A DNA stretch of 64,000 bases from Tragulus kanchil (lineage: Eukaryota > Chordata > Mammalia > Artiodactyla > Tragulidae). Below are positions 25,167 through 37,100 of the stretch, piece by piece (the first letter of the stretch is position 1; every line of letters starts with the position of its first letter). The position numbers were made by a program, and so were the translations under genes. The DNA lies in contig JAIOJX010000005.1 in the NCBI GenBank assembly GCA_022376925.1, positions 7,964,501 to 8,028,500 of the forward strand, read 5' to 3'. Below the pieces are notes generated by a model. The model worked only from the letters and a program-made list of their open reading frames with translations. It was not told the DNA's origin and searched no databases.

Positions 25167-28100
25167 GTGAGTGACCTCCGGGGAACCCGGGCACCGTCGA
25201 ACCCTGGCCCCCTCGCCCCGGTTCCTTCGGGCTCTGGGCTCCGAGCGGCGCGTGCTCGCCTGGAGTGCGCAGCTCGCTGAGTTGTGTCCGGCTCTGCAAC
25301 TCCACGCACTCTCGCCTGCCAGGCTGCTCTGTCCGTGGGATTTTCCTGGCAAGAATTCTGGAGTGGGTTGCCGTTCCCTACTCCAGGGGAGCTTCCCGAC
25401 CGGGGGGTCAAAGCCGAGTTTCTTGCGTTTCCTGCATTGGCCGGCGGATCTGTTACCGCTGCGCCGCCTGCGAATCCAGAGACTGCGCTCCAAGCCCCGG
25501 CCCTCGAGGGCAGCTGGAGCTCGTTAGCGTCCTTAGGTTTCCTAGGAGTTTATTGGCAGCTTTCAGTGATAGAATGGAAACTTCTGGACCTTCGCTAGTA
25601 AAGCGTTTGGGTCAGGGGGAACGGGAGACTTAATCTTTGAAGGCACTGAGATGCTTCTTTTCGAATTGCTCGGGATGTTTTCCCAGCCCTGTTTTCTCTC
25701 TGGCTGTGTAGAAAGTGCAATGACGCTAACCCCCGGGTCCCGGGTCCATCATCGCTAAGGCCCCGGCTTCTGTTTGCCCTGCCGCCCAGGCTTGCGGTGG
25801 AGTGGATGGGTTCCCTTAGCGCCCTACTTTTCCTCATTCCTTTTCTTGAATACACTGCTGGTGAAAAAGCAAGCCTAGATTTGAGTCTTTGCATTCACCT
25901 CCCCGCCCTTTTTAAAAATTATTAAATATCAATGGATCAAAACCAGCTCTGTTAAATTAGGTGGAGAGAAAATGGCAGACTCCTGCACAGCGGAAGCCAA
26001 TCCGTTTCGAATTTTGCCTATCAAGGCTGTTAGCTGATGTATTTGCATGCTTCGAGAAATCGCTTTTTCTGCAGGCGCGCGTGCGTGCGCCCAGGCGGTC
26101 TCACCTGGCTTGCCAATTAACATGCAGGCGTTTCTCGGAGCTCAAACGCGGAACTCTCACGGCTTTTCAGGGGCGGGCTTATTAATTAGAGTTTGGGGCG
26201 GAGCTTGGCCTCCAGGAGCCGCGGGCTCCTGGTCCGCAGCTCATTCCAGCGCTCCCGGGTTTCCGTCGGCGGGTGCGGGTACGCCGCGTTCAGCCGGAGC
26301 CTCGGGATGCAGGAGGTGAGTGACCTCCGGGGAACCCGGGCACCGTCGAACCCTGGCCCCCTCGCCCCGGTTCCTTCGGGCTCTGGGCTCCGAGCGGCGC
26401 GTGCTCGCCTGGAGTGCGCAGCTCGCTGAGTTGTGTCCGGCTCTGCAACTCCACGCACTCGCCTGCCAGGCTGCTCTGTCCGTGGGATTTTCCTGGCAAG
26501 AATTCTGGAGTGGGTTGCCGTTCCCTACTCCAGGGGAGCTTCCCGACCGGGGGGTCAAAGCCGAGTTTCTTGCGTTTCCTGCATTGGCCGGCGGATCTGT
26601 TACCGCTGCGCCGCCTGCGAATCCAGAGACTGCGCTCCAAGCCCCGGCCCTCGAGGGCAGCTGGAGCTCGTTAGCGTCCTTAGGTTTCCTAGGAGTTTAT
26701 TGGCAGCTTTCAGTGATAGAATGGAAACTTCTGGACCTTCGCTAGTAAAGCGTTTGGGTCAGGGGGAACGGGAGACTTAATCTTTGAAGGCACTGAGATG
26801 CTTCTTTTCGAATTGCTCGGGATGTTTTCCCAGCCCTGTTTTCTCTCTGGCTGTGTAGAAAGTGCAATGACGCTAACCCCCGGGTCCCGGGTCCATCATC
26901 GCTAAGGCCCCGGCTTCTGTTTGCCCTGCCGCCCAGGCTTGCGGTGGAGTGGATGGGTTCCCTTAGCGCCCCTACTTTTCCTCATTCCTTTTCTTGAATA
27001 CACTGCTGGTGAAAAAGCAAGCCTAGATTTGAGTCTTTGCATTCACCTCCCCCCGCCCCCCTATTTATATATAATGATATTATTGTAAAATATGCGAACA
27101 CTTAAGGATTTGGGTCAAGTACACATAAGAATAGTAGCCCAAGCTAGATTTTTTTAAAAAAAAATCTCTCTGGAAGGGGTAGGACATGTGTGTGTGTGTG
27201 TGTGTGTGTTTTTAAAGTTATTCTTTAATTGTTGGGAGCAGATGAGATGCCATTATTTAACATGTTTGTGAAAACCAGGTTGGTAATGGCTTCTTGAAGA
27301 AAATATGTAACAAGCCATTACTCAGTTTTGTAAATTTTCTTGTTGTTGCTCCTGGATTCTTGAAGTTTCAGGTTTAAGTCCTAGAGTCATATTTAAAATT
27401 CACGCAAGTGAAACTCATGACTGGATTTGAAATTCAGTTTTAAAAAACTTTATTTTACAAGCTCTTGTTCTGAAAATGGTTCATGAATTCAGAGCCTCCT
27501 CTCTTTTTAATTGCCGCTGTAGAGTTTAAATTCATTTTATGTGGTCATTGATTACAGTGATGTTGGCTTTGCTTCTTGTGGTAGTTTGTGTTTGTCATAG
27601 TGTTAAAGAAGGCTTACTTCTAAGTAGTCTTTCTTGGACTTATAATCAGTGGCGTGAATGAAGACAGTTTTGTTTAGGAAAATAATATAAACCTTTATTT
27701 CTTTTTAAAACAATGCATTTCTTTGAAATAAAAATATTCTTAATTTTCTTTCTTTTCTTTTTTTTTTTTTTGTACACAGGAAAAAGAAGCTCCTTTGCAG
27801 TCTATTCAAGAAAAGGATGAGACTGGAATACCCCAGGGTGCTTTCTATGTAAAGATCACATTTGTGCTCTTCTTTTTTAAAATTTTTATTTGTTTATTTT
27901 TGGCTATTCTGGGTTTTCACTGCTGCCACGGGCTCTTCTCTAGTTGCAGGGAGTCGGGGCTCCTCTCTAGTGGAGGTGAGCAGGCTTCTTATTGCAGTGA
28001 CTTCTCTTGTTGTGGAATTTGGGCTCCAGGGCACACGGGCTTCAGTAGTTGTGGCCCATGGGCTCCATAGTTGTGGCTCCAAGGCTCTAGAGCACAGACT

Positions 28101-31100
28101 CCGTTGTTGTGGCTCACGGGTGGTGTTGCTCTGCAACCTGTTGAATCTTCCTGGATCAGGGATCAAACCTATGTCTCCTGCATTGGCAGGCGAACTCTTT
28201 ACCACCGAGCTACCAGGGAAGCCCCAGGTGTAGTTTTTCTGAAGTCAGCCGGTCTCTTAGCATGATGAGGTTCACCTGAAGGGCCCTGCGCCCAGAGTTT
28301 GATTCCTAACAAGTCCCCAGGTGATGTCTGTGCCGTGCTGGTGGTCCAGGAACTACATTTTGCAAACTATCTTCAGCCCCGCAAAATCATCGTCTGTATG
28401 ATTACTGTTCAAGGTATAACCCTCTATACTCACCTGCTTTTGTCCTGCACTGAATTATTATTGATGACAATTATTAGAAATATAACTATGAAATAACTAT
28501 CTTTGGGGAAAAAGTCATTTTCAAATTGTCCGACTTTTCAGCTTCAGTCACTTATTACTGATGCATTCCATGATGAAGGATTTCAGAAAATCAAAGAATA
28601 TTTTCAGGGACAACGCCGTGTTCCTCAAAAATATAACCGTCTTTTATTACGTCATCTTGACAGATCCATAAATAAGGCAAGTGAGTTTTTTTTTTTAGGT
28701 AAGAAATGGATTTATTCAGATTCAGAGAAAGCACACTCCATGGACAGAGTGTGGGCCATGGCAGAACAAATCCAGTGGCCATGAAAACATGGCGTGTTTA
28801 GCTTTTATAGGCTGGGTAATTCCATATGCTAATGAGTGGGAGGATTATCCCAGTTCTTTTAGGGAAGGGGTGGAACTATCATGACGCCTCTGGGTGTGGC
28901 ATTTACCTTACTGACTGAGCATCAAGGTCTGGTCAGGCAAGTGAGTTTTGCATTCTTTTGTAACCAGCATACCAGGCTGTGTGTAAGGTTTTTAACTTGG
29001 TGTGGTCTAATCCCAAGGAACTGGATAAAAATAAATTTCAGCATGTTTCTCTGTTGCTGAAATGTGCTCAGCGATTCTTCATTGATGGCCTCAAAGAAGA
29101 TGAGCCATTGCTCATTCAGCAGGGACTGATCCCAAAGATAAGTGTCATGTTAATTTTGTCTGGCTTTGGGTAATGTAAAGACCTAGAGAGGATTCACTTG
29201 CCGAGTTCAGTATTTTATGTTCCTTTGAAATCATATTTGAAAAAAGGATTGGTACTAGTGCTTATTGCCTGTATCCAATCAAAAACTAAGTTCCACGTGT
29301 TTCCTGCTGCAGGGGGTGGGCAGGACACTTGGGGGTTTATAGATCTTGATCCAGGTGTTAATCAGATAAGGTGGCATTTCCCTCACCTGTCTAAATCTAT
29401 ACTGAGTGTATTTTAAAGGGCTGGGGCAGGGGGACAGGATTTAGGGGCATAAATAGAATAATGACAAATGTATTTAAAAGTATAGAATTTTGAGCATGAA
29501 CAGAGGGACTGCCTTCGCAGTGAGTTCCTGCTGTCTAGAGGAGCATTTTAAAAAGATTTGTATTAGAAAATGGTTCTTTTACAATGTGTTAGTTTCGGGC
29601 ATACAGCCAAGTGAATCAATTATACATACATCCACTTTTTAAGAGTTCTTTCCCATGTTAGGCATTCCATGATGAAGGATTTCAGAAAATCAAAGAATAT
29701 TTTCAGGGACAACGCCGTGTTCCTCAAAAATATAACCGTCTTTTATTACGTCATCTTGACAGATCCATAAATAAGGCAAGTGAGTTTTTTTTTTTAGGTA
29801 AGAAATGGATTTATTCAGATTCAGAGAAAGCACACTCCATGGACAGAGTGTGGGCCATGGCAGAACAAATCCAGTGGCCATGAAAACATGGCGTGTTTAG
29901 CTTTTATAGGCTGGGTAATTCCATATGCTAATGAGTGGGAGGATTATCCCAGTTCTTTTAGGGAAGGGGTGGAACTATCATGACGCCTCTGGGTGTGGCA
30001 TTTACCTTACTGACTGAGCATCAAGGTCTGGTCAGGCAAGTGAGTTTTGCATTCTTTTGTAACCAGCATACCAGGCTGTGTGTAAGGTTTTTAACTTGGT
30101 GTGGTCTAATCCCAAGGAACTGGATAAAAATAAATTTCAGCATGTTTCTCTGTTGCTGAAATGTGCTCAGCGATTCTTCATTGATGGCCTCAAAGAAGAT
30201 GAGCCATTGCTCATTCAGCAGGGACTGATCCCAAAGATAAGTGTCATGTTAATTTTGTCTGGCTTTGGGTAATGTAAAGACCTAGAGAGGATTCACTTGC
30301 CGAGTTCAGTATTTTATGTTCCTTTGAAATCATATTTGAAAAAAGGATTGGTACTAGTGCTTATTGCCTGTATCCAATCAAAAACTAAGTTCCACGTGTT
30401 TCCTGCTGCAGGGGGTGGGCAGGACACTTGGGGGTTTATAGGTCTTGATCCAGGTGTTAATCAGATAAGGTGGCATTTCCCTCACCTGTCTAAATCTATA
30501 CTGAGTGTATTTTAAAGGGCTGGGGCAGGGGGACAGGATTTAGGGGCATAAATAGAATAATGACAAATGTATTTAAAAGTATAGAATTTTGAGCATGAAC
30601 AGAGGGACTGCCTTCGCAGTGAGTTCCTGCTGTCTAGAGGAGCATTTTAAAAAGATTTGTATTAGAAAATGGTTCTTTTACAATGTGTTAGTTTCGGGCA
30701 TACAGCCAAGTGAATCAATTATACATACATCCACTTTTTAAGAGTTCTTTCCCCATGTTAGGCATTCGAGTATTGAGCAGAGGTCCCTGTGCTATACAGC
30801 AGCTGATTATTATATATGTATTAATAGTGCTTTGTATCTATCAGCCTCAGTCTCCCAATTAAGCCCCACCCCTGACCTCTGGTCATTTCTTCCATGGGCT
30901 ATTGGAGGAAAGTGTGCTTCAGGAGGTGGATGTTTCAATCAAATGCCAATATTTGCCTGATTTGAGATAACAGACACAGCACCTGGAACGTAATAGAGCC
31001 TCCAAACCATGCCCTTCGTTAGAATCACCTGGAGGGCTTTAACAAGATGCCGCGAGAGGGTCCCCTTGCCAGAGATGCTGATTGGCTGAGTCTGCAGTGG

Positions 31101-34100
31101 TCCCACTTAGGAGGATGTTTAAGCACTCCCCAGGATTTCATAATGTGCAGCCAAGATTGAGAGCTGATAGGTTCAGCCATGGCCTTCAGCTGGTACCTTG
31201 GGTTCTTGGCTGTAAAGGGGACAGTCTCCAAGGCCTCCTGGTCCTGTAAGAGTTCCTATTACAAAAACAGGTCACTTACCTGTTGCTTAGCTGATGATTT
31301 CTAACTATGCATGCAGGAGCTCTTTGTTTTCACAAGAGTGACTAGCCTCTGCCAAAACAGCCAAAGATGACTTTCACTTTATTGAATAAATATGTTCTAG
31401 GAAGGTTTATGGACTTCCTAGGTGGCTCAGTGGTAAAGAATCGGCTTGCCCATGCAGGAGACGTGGACTCAATCCCTGGTTTGGGAAGATCTCCTGGAGG
31501 AGGAAATGGCGATCCACTCCAGTATTCTTGCCAGGAGAATCTCACGGGCAGAGGAGCCTGGCAGGCTACAGGCCATAGGGAGGCATGGAATTGGCACAGC
31601 TAAGCGTCTGGACACACACACACAGTGCATAGGAAGGTTCATAGAAGTTCATTTTAAATCACACCTTCTAGCAGCATAATGTGAACTTGGATAGATGTTC
31701 CTACGGGAAAAAAAATCTCCACTTAGTTGGAGGCTTCTTGCAGAAGAAAGGTGGCAAGGCCTGTGGGCGGCACTGGCCCACTTCTGGAGCACTCTCTGGA
31801 GCCTACATGTCATTTAGTATTTGATGGCTTGTTTCTACACAGCTGGTTCGCCCGTGTTCTCTCTCTTTTTTTCCCCACTTCTATTGATCTTTCATTTTAT
31901 TTATCTTTGTTCTTTTGGCCTGTGTGGGCCTCCCATTGCAGTGGCCTCTCTTGTTGCAGAGCACCGGCTCTGGGTGCATGAGCTCCAGAGCTCCAGCTTA
32001 GTAATTGGACGCATGGGTCCAGCTGCTCCACAGCACGTGTGATCTTCCCAGGCCAGGGATCGAACTGGCGCCTTGCACTGCAAGGCACCTCCAAAGCCCT
32101 TCGTTAGAATCACCTGGAGGGCTTTAACAAGATGCCGAGAGGGTCCCCTTGCCAGAGATGCTGATTGGCTGAGTCTGCAGTGGTCCCACTTAGGAGGATG
32201 TTTAAGCACTCCCCAGGATTTCATAATGTGCAGCCAAGATTGAGAGCTGATAGGTTCAGCCATGGCCTTCAGCTGGTACCTTGGGTTCTTGGCTGTAAAG
32301 GGGACAGTCTCCAAGGCCTCCTGGTCCTGTAAGAGTTCCTATTACAAAAACAGGTCACTTACCTGTTGCTTAGCTGATGATTTCTAACTATGCATGCAGG
32401 AGCTCTTTGTTTTCACAAGAGTGACTAGCCTCTGCCAAAACAGCCAAAGATGACTTTCACTTTATTGAATAAATATGTTCTAGGAAGGTTTATGGACTTC
32501 CTAGGTGGCTCAGTGGTAAAGAATCGGCTTGCCCATGCAGGAGACGTGGACTCAATCCCTGGTTTGGGAAGATCTCCTGGAGGAGGAAATGGCGATCCAC
32601 TCCAGTATTCTTGCCAGGAGAATCTCACGGGCAGAGGAGCCTGGCAGGCTACAGGCCATAGGGAGGCATGGAATTGGCACAGCTAAGCGTCTGGACACAC
32701 ACACACAGTGCATAGGAAGGTTCATAGAAGTTCATTTTAAATCACACCTTCTAGCAGCATAATGTGAACTTGGATAGATGTTCCTACGGGAAAAAAAATC
32801 TCCACTTAGTTGGAGGCTTCTTGCAGAAGAAAGGTGGCAAGGCCTGTGGGCGGCACTGGCCCACTTCTGGAGCACTCTCTGGAGCCTACATGTCATTTAG
32901 TATTTGATGGCTTGTTTCTACACAGCTGGTTCGCCCGTGTTCTCTCTCTTTTTTTCCCCACTTCTATTGATCTTTCATTTTATTTATCTTTGTTCTTTGG
33001 CCTGTGTGGGGCTCCCATTGCAGTGGCCTCTCTTGTTGCAGAGCACCGGCTCTGGGCGCATGCACTCCAGAGCTCCAGCTAGGTAGTTGGACACATCCGT
33101 CCAGCTGCTCCACAGCACGTGGGATCCTCCCAGGCCAGGGATCGAACTGGCGCCCCTTGCACTGCAAGGCAGTGTCCTTACCCACAGGGCCACCATAGAA
33201 GCCCCTCCCGTGTTCTCTTAACCACTTACTAGCCCCCTTTATTAAGCTTTCTGGTGTGAATGATCCTGGCGAAATCTCCAGTTCCTGCTGATGTCTGAGA
33301 ACTGCCTGCAGCTCTGTAGTGGTCTGAGTCCCTTCTGGAGTGGTCCAGATGCAGACTTCAGAACCAGCTGGGTTCTTTACCGCCTGAGCCACCGGGAAAG
33401 CCCATTGGAAGGACAGGACATGGGAAAAGGCCTTTACGATGATAGAATGGTGAAATTTTATCGAATGGGTAGTCGTAGTTCAGTCCTAGAGGTTGCATTG
33501 GTGTTTCTTCTCTCATGCACATGGTTTCCTGGTTTGAAAGAACAACGGGATTCCTGACCATGGCAAACCTCGCCTCGGATCCGTCTCTGAAGAACGTGAC
33601 AGAAGACTTTTTTGACACCGCCTTGGTAAGGATCAGGGTGGGTCCTTTACTAAGCAGATGCCCGTGGCAATTTGCAGGACTCTTCGAGTTGTTTATAAAA
33701 TTTGTGTTTTCTTAAGGCGTGGGTTTTGCTAAAAGACTCTCCTGTTTTATTATTAGAAATTGTAACAAACAATAACCACTGTTATAGAAAACTAAGGTGA
33801 TTTATTTTCAAATATATTATTCACCTGATTGGCAATGATAGGCTGACTTTAATAAAGTGATTGAAGAGAAGATAGGACTTCTCTAATTCTTTTCCTACTT
33901 TAGTTGGAGTCAGCTTGTGCCTGTTAGCACATGATCACCATTAACACATTAAAGTTAAAGTTTATGATGCTTTTTAAAAATAATACAAGTTTTCCTTTTT
34001 TTTCCTTTTTATTAGACTATTTCCAGAAGTAGCAGCAAAGGTAAGTGTACTATTAACTACTCATTGGCTGTTGACCTTTCATTAATTCTTATATGGAGAA

Positions 34101-37100
34101 AAGAATTATTTATCTAAATCATATGTATAAGTGACAGGGGCTTAACTATTATATTTGTAGTATTTGAGCATCTCATGGTAGTCAGATTGTGGTGCTGCAG
34201 TGAATTTTTTTTTAGCTTTTTTTTTTCCCCCCACTTTTTGGCCTCTTCTATTGGTCTTTTATTTATTTATTTTCATCCATCTTTGTTCTTTGGCCCGTGT
34301 GGGCCTCCCATCGCGGTGGCCTCTGTTGTCACAGAGCACCGGCTCTGGGCTCACGCACTCCAGAGCAGTGGCTTGTCATTGGGCACACCGGTCCAACTGC
34401 TCTGCAGCACATGGGATCTTCCCAGGCCAGGGATCGAACCGGCGCCCCTTACTCTGCCAGGCGGTGTCCCTACCCACTGGACCCCCAGGGAAGCCCTGCG
34501 ATAAATTTTGCTGTGAAGTGTCTCATTGACCGCTGTGTGCTAAGTTGCTTGAGTCGAGACTGACTCTTTGCAGCTCTGTGGACCATAGCCCACCAGGCTC
34601 CTCTGTCCATAGGATTTTTCAGGCAAAGGACACTGGTGTGGGTTGCCATGCCTTCCTCCTGGGGATCTTCCTGAGAGCCAGGAAGACCCAGAATTGAGGT
34701 TCTCTTGAGTTTTGAAATGGTAGATCCGATGCTTTCCTTTTGGCCTACCAGCTTTTCCGTCAAATTTTCTTTTGTTTCCTGAAGTAAGCGCTTTTCAAAA
34801 GTCACTTTTCTGCCATCTCTTGACTTCCTGTGTGTCTCCCTTTTTCACAGTCCTATGCTATTTGTTAATTTCTCTTTCCTGCTCTTTAAAGAAAAGGTTG
34901 AATGACATCTGACACCTGCCAATTGACAGAGTGCATCCGTGGGCTTCAGGGTCCCCTGCTGTCACCTAGGATCCCTGGGCTCTGTTAGCGTCTCTCTCGC
35001 AGGTTTTAAGCTGGCAAGCATGTTATTGGCTCAGCCTCTGCCCAAATGTCTAGTTGCCAGAAATCATCCACCAGTATCATTGTAGCTTTTTGTTGGACTG
35101 AAGAGGGGTCTTTTAAACATTTCTACTTCCTGACTTGGATTGCCATAATTTCATACATTATATGGAGATTAAAAAGTATACAGTAAGTTGGGCTCCCCTG
35201 GCTTTCCAGTGGGTAGAGTCCACCTGGCAGTGCAAGGGATGCCGGTTCGACCCCTGACCCAGGAAGATCCCACGTGCCTTGGAGCAGCTGGACCAGTGTG
35301 TCCAGTTATGAGCAAGCACTCTGGAGCGTGTGTGCCCAGAGCTGGTACTCTGCAACAAGAGAGGCCCCTGCAATGGGAGGCCCACACAGGCCAAAAAGAA
35401 TAAAGATGGATGAAAAAAAGAAGCCAAAAATTTCAAAAAAAAAAAAAAGTATGCAGTAAATGGTAAAAGAACAAAAAATTTCACATATCCAAATTGTACC
35501 TCTGAACCTGTCCAAGTAGTGTTAGGACCTTCCCACGAATTTTTTCCACTGCCATATGTAAATATAATGGACATAGATGAAAAAATAATAGTTTATCATT
35601 TAATAAGCATAAAGCATTACCATTTATTTTTTTTATTATGTACTGACATAAGTAGCTGTTGAAGTTTCTATGATTAAGCTACTTAAGAAAGGCCAAGGCT
35701 TTGTTTAAAGATTCTTGCTTCTATGAGCATAAGATCTTTATAAAATTTTTATAAAATACACAAAGATAATGAATAGAAGCAACAGAAAGCTGTGTGCAGG
35801 AACTGCCCTTGGACTCAGCTCACTCTAGACACAAAGGGAGCTTTGCCCAGATGTACTCACACTCGTATGCTTGGTGTGCCCTGCTGCCGGTTCTCTCAGT
35901 GGGCGTCAAGGCCGTGCCGGTTGGTTGTGGCCTGGGGCTTTCTAGAACTTGCACTCGGCTGTCCTCTGTCGCTTGACTTTTTCCCACCTAGGATCCCTGG
36001 GGCATCTGTTAGAGTGCATCCGTGGGCTTCAGGGTCCCCTGCTGTCACCTAGGATCCCTGGGCTCTGTTAGCGCTCTCGCATGTTTTAAGCTGGCAAGCA
36101 TGTTATTGGCTCAGCCTCTGCCCAAATGTCTAGTTGCCAGAAATCATCCACCAGTATCATTGTAGCTTTTTGTTGGACTGAAGAGGGGTCTTTTAAACAT
36201 TTCTACTTCCTGACTTGGATTGCCATAATTTCATACATTATATGGAGATTAAAAAGTATACAGTAAGTTGGGCTCCCCTGGCTTTCCAGTGGGTAGAGTC
36301 CACCTGGCAGTGCAAGGGATGCCGGTTCGACCCCTGACCCAGGAAGATCCCACGTGCCTTGGAGCAGCTGGACCAGTGTGTCCAGTTATGAGCAAGCACT
36401 CTGGAGCGTGTGTGCCCAGAGCTGGTACTCTGCAACAAGAGAGGCCCCTGCAATGGGAGGCCCACACAGGCCAAAAAGAATAAAGATGGATGAAAAAAAG
36501 AAGCCAAAAATTTCAAAAAAAAAAAAAAGTATGCAGTAAATGGTAAAAGAACAAAAAATTTCACATATCCAAATTGTACCTCTGAACCTGTCCAAGTAGT
36601 GTTAGGACCTTCCCACGAATTTTTTCCACTGCCATATGTAAATATAATGGACATAGATGAAAAAATAATAGTTTATCATTTAATAAGCATAAAGCATTAC
36701 CATTTATTTTTTTTATTATGTACTGACATAAGTAGCTGTTGAAGTTTCTATGATTAAGCTACTTAAGAAAGGCCAAGGCTTTGTTTAAAGATTCTTGCTT
36801 CTATGAGCATAAGATCTTTATAAAATTTTTATAAAATACACAAAGATAATGAATAGAAGCAACAGAAAGCTGTGTGCAGGAACTGCCCTTGGACTCAGCT
36901 CACTCTAGACACAAAGGGAGCTTTGCCCAGATGTACTCACACTCGTATGCTTGGTGTGCCCTGCTGCCGGTTCTCTCAGTGGGCGTCAAGGCCGTGCCGG
37001 TTGGTTGTGGCCTGGGGCTTTCTAGAACTTGCACTCGGCTGTCCTGTGTCGCTTAGACAGCCTAGATAATTTCTGAAATGTTTCCTACTCATGGCTTTTC

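Larger units (their letters stand above)
24775..27065 (+). repeat. Tandem duplication 10, unit 1150 bp (SYCP2L exon 1)
   Basis: 24775-25924 repeats at 25925-27065. Copy A ends in a garbled T/A-rich stretch. With duplication 9, the promoter segment exists three times (23652, 24775, 25925). Confidence 0.96.
28563..30761 (+). repeat. Tandem duplication 11, unit 1099 bp (SYCP2L exons 3-4)
   Basis: 28563-29661 repeats at 29662-30761. The seam falls inside exon 3, at a shared GGCATTC. Confidence 0.97.

Noticed and set aside
28318..28431. Exon-like segment with acceptor and donor in SYCP2L intron 2
   Set aside because: It lies in a MER5A relic and its phase does not fit exon 3.
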